Shown here: positions 59,501 to 64,000 of the stretch, piece by piece | Layout: each line of letters begins with the position of its first letter | Position numbering within the stretch: the first letter of the stretch is position 1 | DNA from: Bimastos eiseni | Taxonomy: Eukaryota; Annelida; Clitellata; Crassiclitellata; Lumbricidae | NCBI GenBank assembly: GCA_959347315.1 | Contig: OY365814.1 | Span: forward strand, 1,554,033 to 1,618,032 | DNA length: 64,000 nucleotides | Direction of reading: 5' to 3' | Notes under the pieces: model-generated | Databases searched by the model: none | What the model was told of the DNA's origin: nothing | Seen by the model: the letters and a program-made list of their open reading frames with translations, nothing else | Translations under genes and position numbers: made by a program

Positions 59501-61912
59501 TTTCTTTACTTTATTTCCTATCTCTTTCCTGCGTTTGTTCTTTTTTATTACCTTTATTTTCTTTCTGTCCTGAGTTTTTACTTTATTGTATATTTCTCTT
59601 TTCTTCCCTGTATCTTTCTTTTCTTTTCCTTTCCTTTTTACCTCTCGTTCTTTCTTTTCCATCTTCTATCTATCCCTATTTTTCCTTCTTCCCTTTCCTT
59701 CTGTACAGGGACGGTGATTTCGGGAGGATCGAGGGGGACAAGTCCCCCAGCTTTTAAACAGAGAGGACACGTAATACGTGTGTCCCCACATTTCCTACTC
59801 CTTTCGTTGGGTGTCCCCCACGTTTCAAACGAGATCGTCGCCTCTGCTTTACACTCTCTTCTTGGCTTCCAGCATTTATTTTCTGCCTCTCTGTTTTGCT
59901 TACTCTTAACTTTCATAACTTTCTTGTCGACCACATCTCAATTCTTTGTCTGTTTCGTTCTCTTATCAGAATGGAGAGAAGTTCCATCCGAATCACTAGT
60001 TCCAGGTGACGTCATCCAGATCTCTGACCTCAGCATCGTGCCTTGTGACGTCGTCCTCTTGTCTGGCAGTTGCATCATGAACGAAAGCATGCTGACAGGT
60101 TGTTCAATCATTTCTGGAAGGCTCTTCTACTCGCTACTAATAATTGATAATAATTTCGTTTTAATGTCAAGCCCGTAGCAAGATCACACATACAGTCTGA
60201 ATGAATGGTGACAGGTTGGATTTTACTGTCGGCAACCACGCAAGGCGCTCGTTATAATTTGCGAAAGATGGACTATAGTTAATTTTATGGGGATGCGGTT
60301 TTCGAAGTTGGTTCCTCAGCTTTGAGCCCCGATGTGTTATCTGTTACTCTACTGGTATTGATATTGGCGTTAGCTTGAGTCATATTCAATGTTTATACAT
60401 AGATATAGACACATAGACTAGACAACATCAACAACTAGAACAACAACAGCATCAGCAACAGCACTAGCAACAGCACCAGCAGCAGCAGCAACAACAACAA
60501 CAATTCAATGCAGTTGCTGTTTGTAGCCCTTTTTCAACCAATAAAATCATCTGCGAAGATTAGCCAATGACTCTGAGTTGTTTAATCCCGAGGGATCATA
60601 TGTACGTCCGGAAAAAATAATAGTAGTGATTTTAATTAGTAATAACAATATCCGGATACACTCGAGAACCTAGCTATCTTTTCAGCGGCTTTCGATTTCA
60701 TTCAGCGCTTCAACGCTGTCGCGTTTCGCAGTACATTTTTAATGTCTGAACCGGTGGAGACGTAACCGTTCCAGATAACCCAATTTTTCTGCCTGCAGTC
60801 AATTTAAGAAAAGCAATAAAAAATATGATAATACTATATAGTAACTATGATACGAATAAAGATTATTCTGTTTCTTCTTGTTGTCAGGCGAAAGTGTTCC
60901 AGTGTCTAAGGTTCCTATTTCTGCCGATAATTCTATCTTCGACATCAACGAACATTCGAGACATGTTCTATTCTCCGGAACGAACGTCATCCAAATGAGA
61001 TCAGAAGACGGAAGAAGCCCAGCAAGGGCTTTCGTCTACCGCACAGGTTCTCCAAATATACTCTGCCGACTCTATGTTTCTTTATTCAGAAATTTGATGC
61101 CGCCCTTCTTCCAACATATTTTTGCTTAGAAGTGCACTGTCACGCCTCGACGGAACAATTGCTGTTGTACTGCAGAGCAATTGTGCACGAAGGACTTGCT
61201 CAAGGTTCCTTCACAGTGACTCATTTGGCGAGGGTCGAACCCGCTCACTCAGCGCACACTGAGCGTTACTGGCCGACCGCTCTAACCAATCGGCCACCGT
61301 GCCACACTATGTCTCTGACCATCCATAAATCCATCCATCCATCTCTGCCTTAGGTGGAACGCGCAAACGACTATCACTGCCTCATTTCGACCACTTAAAA
61401 CTCCATTACTTATCCCCCTCAGACTTCGTTTCCCCTCATCCTCTTCCTCCTTCTCGTCCTCTTTCCATCACCCTTTGTTCTCCTCTTACAATATTGTTTA
61501 TAGTTATCGCTATCGCTCTTGTTATCGTTTTCTTTATTGTTGTCGTTATCTTCATATTTATCGTTATAGTAATCATTATTGTTATTAGTGTTGATATGAC
61601 TGGCGCTATATATTAGTGATTTATTGTATTACATTGCATTAAATTGATTACATTGTCGTCTCTAGGCCTATGTGCTCCTGCTGAGTTTTGCTGGTATCTG
61701 CAGGGTTTTTGACGGCCAAGGGTGAACTCGTTCGCTCTATACTCTATCCTAAACCGTTGGACTTCAAGTTCACCAGAGATAGTTACAAGTATGTTGGCTT
61801 CCTCGCCGCCATGGCTGTCGTAGGAATGGTCTACACGATAGTTATCAAGGTATGCAGGCTCAATATTAATCTCCCTACACTCACACACACACACACACAC
61901 CCACACACACAC

Positions 61913-61952
<40 letters not shown>

Positions 61953-62748
61953 CGCGTAGGACTGCTTGCCCGTATCAACCTATATTTGGCTACATATCTT
62001 TGGAGGATGTCTATCCATCTATCTGTCTTTCAACCTAAATTCTGCAATGACTCAATTAGGTGTTCCCCAGGGCACGGTGCTTGGCCCCATCCTGCACATT
62101 CTCTTTACTATCGATGGTCAGCTTTTATTTACAAAACGCATGGCAAATGGCCATCTTTATGCAAATGATTTTCAGGCTTCCTTACATGGTTCATCACCTG
62201 AGTAACTCTCCCTTGTCCGCTCCATCAATTGTCTTGTTTCTGATCTTCACTGTTGGATGTCGACTGACCGACTTTTGCAACTCACATCTTACGGGCCTTC
62301 GAAACAACATCACTCCCCTTCAATGTATTTTATTGGATACAAATATTTGTTTAATTTTCTATATTTCGTATTAAGTATTTTATTCTATATGTCATAAGAC
62401 ACTCATATCATTTTCCTTTACCTCTTTCCTTCCTCTTTCCACATCTCTTTTCCACACTCATAAGTCTCGCTGCGTCATTCTCCAGGTGATGAACGGCGAT
62501 GACACCACCGACGTCATCATCCGAACCCTTGACCTTGTGACAATCGTGGTCCCTCCAGCCCTTCCGGCTGCCATGACCTTTGGCATCGTCTTCGCCCAGT
62601 TCCGTCTGCGCAGGTCTCGCATCTTCTGCATCAGTCCGAACACCATAAACGTTTGTGGCAGTATCAACGTCTTCTGCTTCGATAAGACCGGAACACTGAC
62701 CGAGGATGGGCTAGACGTTCAGTCCATACGACAGACGGTCAACGCCAG
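50448..62748 (+). CDS. ATP13A3: ATP13A3-like P5B-type ATPase, copy 2 (3' end beyond window)
   Basis: Thirteen exons: 50448-50546, 51677-51844, 52953-53014, 55121-55226, 55675-55742, 57269-57340, 57613-57682, 58910-59047, 59383-59452, 59970-60098, 60888-61046, 61704-61849 and 62486-62748. They give 1550 nt, 516 codons plus 2 nt, with all phases compatible and no stops. P5B ATPases are endo-lysosomal P-type pumps; ATP13A2/3 export polyamines to the cytosol. Visible landmarks: INQGEEDE N-terminus; a first membrane segment about residues 47-66; M1-M2 (about 205-260); LVPGD; TGES at 327-330 (A-domain phosphatase loop); M3; M4 PPALP at 452-456; [10 protein letters not shown]; and phospho-acceptor D495 in DKTGTLTED. 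This is close to the position in vertebrate ATP13A3. The N, P and M5-M10 regions lie beyond the window. Best fit is the ATP13A3/4/5 branch rather than ATP13A2, judged from the N-terminus. Confidence 0.88.
50547..51676. other. Copy 2 intron 1
   Basis: Holds (GATT)n at 50608-50620, a 'tatacagcgccatcaagata' repeat end and the LINE fragment at 51121-51561. Confidence 0.5.
51121..51561 (+). pseudogene. LINE (CR1/L2-like) reverse-transcriptase fragment
   Basis: [20 protein letters not shown] is the conserved 'LNPDKTQ..WLG' block of CR1/L2-type RT. It is followed by [20 protein letters not shown] and [12 protein letters not shown]. The middle is frame-scrambled. Degenerate insertion in intron 1. 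Confidence 0.7.
51677..51844 (+). CDS. ATP13A3: ATPase copy 2 exon 2
   Basis: 168 nt, acceptor cgacag, donor AAG|gtacat. [11 protein letters not shown], hydrophobic [30 protein letters not shown]. Confidence 0.85.
52041..52290 (-). mobile_element. tRNA-derived SINE, full length
   Basis: Reading leftward from 52290: GGCACAGTGGCTGATCGGTT then AGAGCTG (A box), GCGGGTTCGAGCC (B box), a unique body ending 'gtgtatgcacttctga', and an (AAAT)n tail at about 52041-52062. Same family as 61072-61310, 21055-21142 and 22254-22366. It lies antisense in ATPase intron 2. Confidence 0.75.
52953..53014 (+). CDS. ATP13A3: ATPase copy 2 exon 3
   Basis: 62 nt, acceptor tttctttag, donor TC|gtaagt. [20 protein letters not shown]. 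Confidence 0.75.
53360..53520. repeat. Dispersed ~40-bp minisatellite in copy 2 intron 3
   Basis: 'agaagttggattggggaaaa', 'agaagttggattagcaagag' units; more at 54465-54500, 54620-54660 and 54720-54745. Confidence 0.55.
55121..55226 (+). CDS. ATP13A3: ATPase copy 2 exon 4
   Basis: 106 nt, acceptor tcttctttag, donor CAG|gtctga. [20 protein letters not shown] and SEPEEAYIQ, a polar cytosolic linker. Confidence 0.75.
55675..55742 (+). CDS. ATP13A3: ATPase copy 2 exon 5
   Basis: 68 nt, acceptor attaatcag, donor AG|gtcatc. [20 protein letters not shown]. Confidence 0.8.
55743..57268. other. Copy 2 intron 5
   Basis: Contains the antisense LINE piece at 56690-57180; the remainder shows no gene. 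Confidence 0.5.
56690..57180 (-). pseudogene. LINE (CR1/L2-like) RT C-terminal fragment
   Basis: Read leftward: [38 protein letters not shown], then [20 protein letters not shown] and [19 protein letters not shown]. The 'LHWLP..QRI.Y' and 'R..L..P' blocks are the RT C-terminal hallmark. Frameshifted and dead. Confidence 0.65.
57269..57340 (+). CDS. ATP13A3: ATPase copy 2 exon 6
   Basis: 72 nt, acceptor tgcaccag, donor AG|gttagc. [20 protein letters not shown]. Confidence 0.8.
57613..57682 (+). CDS. ATP13A3: ATPase copy 2 exon 7
   Basis: 70 nt, acceptor ttcgcag, donor ACACAG|gtgaga at 57683. [20 protein letters not shown] then LITQ. Followed at once by six tandem copies of the donor region. 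Confidence 0.8.
57683..57897. repeat. 36-bp tandem repeat copying the exon 7 splice donor
   Basis: Six units, 57683-57718, 57719-57754, 57755-57790, 57791-57825 (35 bp), 57826-57861 and 57862-57897. Each is gtgagatctgctaataaatc followed by taaggtcatcgcacag. Every unit ends in CACAG|gtga like the real donor. Units 1-3 are 12 in-frame codons without stops ([12 protein letters not shown]); unit 4 lacks one base. Confidence 0.9.
58910..59047 (+). CDS. ATP13A3: ATPase copy 2 exon 8
   Basis: 138 nt, acceptor tttcttag, donor ATG|gtctga. [36 protein letters not shown] (M1-M2). Confidence 0.85.
59058..59235. repeat. (CAAT/CAGT)n microsatellite in intron 8
   Basis: tcaatcaatcagtcagtcaa runs; counterpart at 15890-15955 in copy 1. 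Confidence 0.85.
59383..59452 (+). CDS. ATP13A3: ATPase copy 2 exon 9
   Basis: 70 nt, acceptor cctttcag, donor CG|gtataa. [20 protein letters not shown] then DVN: M2 to A-domain linker. No equivalent exists in copy 1. Confidence 0.75.
59460..59730. repeat. Polypyrimidine (TTTC-rich) tract in intron 9
   Basis: Long c/t run; Phe/Leu/Ser-rich frames here are artefacts. Confidence 0.8.
59970..60098 (+). CDS. ATP13A3: ATPase copy 2 exon 10 (A domain)
   Basis: 129 nt, acceptor tcttatcag, donor ACAG|gttgtt. [40 protein letters not shown] then TG of the TGES loop. Confidence 0.9.
60425..60510. repeat. (CAN)n CAG/CAA-rich tract in intron 10
   Basis: acaacagcatcagcaacagc repeats. Confidence 0.85.
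60888..61046 (+). CDS. ATP13A3: ATPase copy 2 exon 11 (A domain)
   Basis: 159 nt, acceptor ttgtcag, donor ACAG|gttctc. [40 protein letters not shown]: completes TGES and the 'K.H.LF.GT.V' block. Confidence 0.9.
61072..61310 (-). mobile_element. tRNA-derived SINE, antisense in intron 11
   Basis: Reading leftward: GGCACGGTGGCCGATTGGTT, AGAGCGG, GCGGGTTCGACCC, then the same body as 52041-52290 ending near 'aaatttctgaataaag'. Confidence 0.7.
61704..61849 (+). CDS. ATP13A3: ATPase copy 2 exon 12 (M3)
   Basis: 146 nt, acceptor atctgcag, donor AAG|gtatgc. [20 protein letters not shown], then M3 [30 protein letters not shown] is a P5B signature. Confidence 0.92.
61878..61955. repeat. (CA)n-(TCTG)n-(TC)n microsatellite
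   Basis: Three adjoining simple repeats in intron 12. Confidence 0.95.
62055..62390 (+). pseudogene. LINE (CR1/L2-like) RT fragment in intron 12
   Basis: [20 protein letters not shown] is RT motif 'GVPQGSVLGP', then [14 protein letters not shown] (degenerate YADD, here YAND) and [17 protein letters not shown] stop after SSPE and lost 3' half show it is dead. Confidence 0.8.
62486..62748 (+). CDS. ATP13A3: ATPase copy 2 exon 13 (M4 and phosphorylation site)
   Basis: 263 nt, acceptor ttctccag, donor AG|gtaggc. [60 protein letters not shown]. Last exon in the window; the following exon must lie beyond 64000. Confidence 0.93.
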
Positions 62749-64000
62749 GTAGGCCTATGGGCCAAGCGGAGAGATAGACTGGAAATCAATGTTCCCTCTA
62801 ATTATTTGAAGAAATTTTGTTTTTGTAATCTATGCATAATTATATTGAACAAAAGTATGTTTGTAACTAACCGTGTGCCTTTCCTCCTCCACAAAATCCT
62901 TTTATCCACTCGACGGATTGTTCCCAAGCTTATTTACGAAGACTCTTTACCACCCCATAACGAATATAGGGGGTTACCGATCACAAAACCTTGCCCATCT
63001 CCCTAAAATTTCAACCCTAAAGTGGCGATTCGAGCTAAGTTGAACTCGCGCCATTTTTCACCCCGTTTAAAATATCCAGATTAATTAGCATGCGTGACGT
63101 TGCAGTGCGAAATAGTTTTAATTGGCTAAGGCAAAAATTCTATGAGTCGCCGACAATGTCATAAATTGCCGCTGACATGGGGAAGCAATGTTCAACCCAT
63201 TTCAGAAGTGTAAGGCTACCTTGTAAAAGTCAAAAATTGTAACGCTCCTCGAACACTCTTTACCGCACGAAACGAACATAGAGGGTATCTTATTCAAGAA
63301 CGCTGAGTCAAATTAGAGGGGTTGTACAAAGGATAGTGTGGCAAAATTGCCTAGTTGGTTAGCGTTTACTGTGTTCGATGTCTCACTATAATGTCTCGCT
63401 ACAATGTCTCGCTACAATGTCTCGCTTTGCTTCGGGTGTAATATAACAGAGACATGGGTGAGAAGAGAAGTCAGTCGAGACGTATGTTGGAATGTTAAGA
63501 AGGTTGGAAAAGAAGTTGTCGTTGTAGTAGTAGTTGTAAATACAGCGTTCTGTACAATAACTGTTCGATGACTGTAGATTTTTATCAAAGAAATAAAGAA
63601 AAATCAGTCGGAATCGAGTTGAAGTTATTTGTAATGAGCTCAGATCGTTGACATTGGTAATCTTCCTCATATCTGCGCCAACAAGCCAGACTTACCTCGC
63701 GGATAGTCGGACCTGGGCAAAACAACATTGCGGCCTCCTGAGGTTACCAGAGGATTAAGGGGAGGTGAACCAGAATTGCCACAACTGACACCGAAGTAGG
63801 GTAGAATCGAGGTACGCAACAAATTGGAACGCAGAAATGAGGTGTGACCGGTTTCGCCACAATAGTCTGTGGAAATGACACCTGATAATTAATGCAAGCG
63901 GGGCGCTTAATAGGCCTACGTCATGCATAATAATGCCGCTCTCGCAGAAAATTCTTTGAGTCGCCGACGGTGTCATAAATTCCCCGTTTTTCTCTTATAA
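62749..64000. other. Copy 2 intron 13 (partial)
   Basis: No exon seen. 'atgtctcgctacaatgtctc' repeats at 63380-63425. 'gagtcgccgac' with 'gtgtcataaatt' occurs at about 63143-63168 and 63958-63980, so part of this is a dispersed repeat. Confidence 0.5.

Noticed and set aside
59489..60178. Long Phe/Ser-rich frame running into ATPase exon 10
   Set aside because: The first part is a polypyrimidine intron tract. The real exon starts at the acceptor before 59970.
9286..62748. The two ATPase blocks as two haplotypes placed in tandem by assembly
   Set aside because: Exon 2 differs at about 13 of 56 residues and introns are mostly unalignable, too diverged for alleles; not fully excluded without reads.

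Overview
The window is AT-rich animal DNA: exons are small with GT/AG borders, introns are long, and transposon debris is dense (SINE, LINE, hAT, mariner). Recurrent 'taggcctac' words, a tRNA-derived SINE and the protein content suggest a marine invertebrate, perhaps a deuterostome. The species cannot be read from the sequence. Every gene model below was built by eye from reading frames, splice borders and exon phases.

Two unrelated gene sets are interleaved. The first is a P5B-type ATPase (ATP13A3-like lysosomal/endosomal transporter) on the + strand. A long 5' copy (copy 2) runs from a start codon at 50448 through 13 exons to 62748. It covers the N-terminus, M1-M4, the A domain (TGES) and the phosphorylation site (DKTGTLTE), and continues beyond the right edge. 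A second, diverged copy of its first eight exons (copy 1) lies at 9286-15862. Copy 1 has matching phases and no stop codons, but its start codon has become ATA and nothing follows its eighth exon. It is either a truncated duplicate or an alternative 5' block.

The ~33 kb between the two ATPase blocks, and the first 8 kb, hold a second set: copies in both orientations of a multi-exon gene. Its exons encode a short leader, an F-box-like segment, a CARD, a TRADD-N-like segment and an NHL-like beta-propeller. Copy A (-, 673-6530, propeller off the left edge) is open throughout what is visible. Copy B (+, 23.4-30.3 kb) is complete but has a nonsense codon in the CARD exon. Copy D (-, 30.7-32.5 kb) has leader, F-box and a CARD exon with nonsense. 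Copy C (-, 38.8-41.1 kb) keeps only the TRADD-N-like and propeller exons. Copies B and C form a large inverted repeat. CARD plus propeller suggests an innate-immune or death-fold adaptor family that is expanding and decaying quickly, but no function is proven.

Transposons shape the locus. An hAT (ZBED-type) remnant beside copy D (32.7-36.5 kb) contains two later insertions. One is a long-TIR element with ~160-bp tandem units and a broken gene carrying an ALTGADNTG motif and a Cys-rich CXC-like segment. The other is a 480-bp mariner deletion derivative with TA target sites. A 1.46-kb hAT-type element (46.05-47.5 kb), an inverted-repeat MITE (21.5 kb), LINE reverse-transcriptase fragments and SINEs fill much of the rest. 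A ~40-bp degenerate minisatellite recurs across introns and spacers. No intact rRNA, tRNA or CRISPR was seen.
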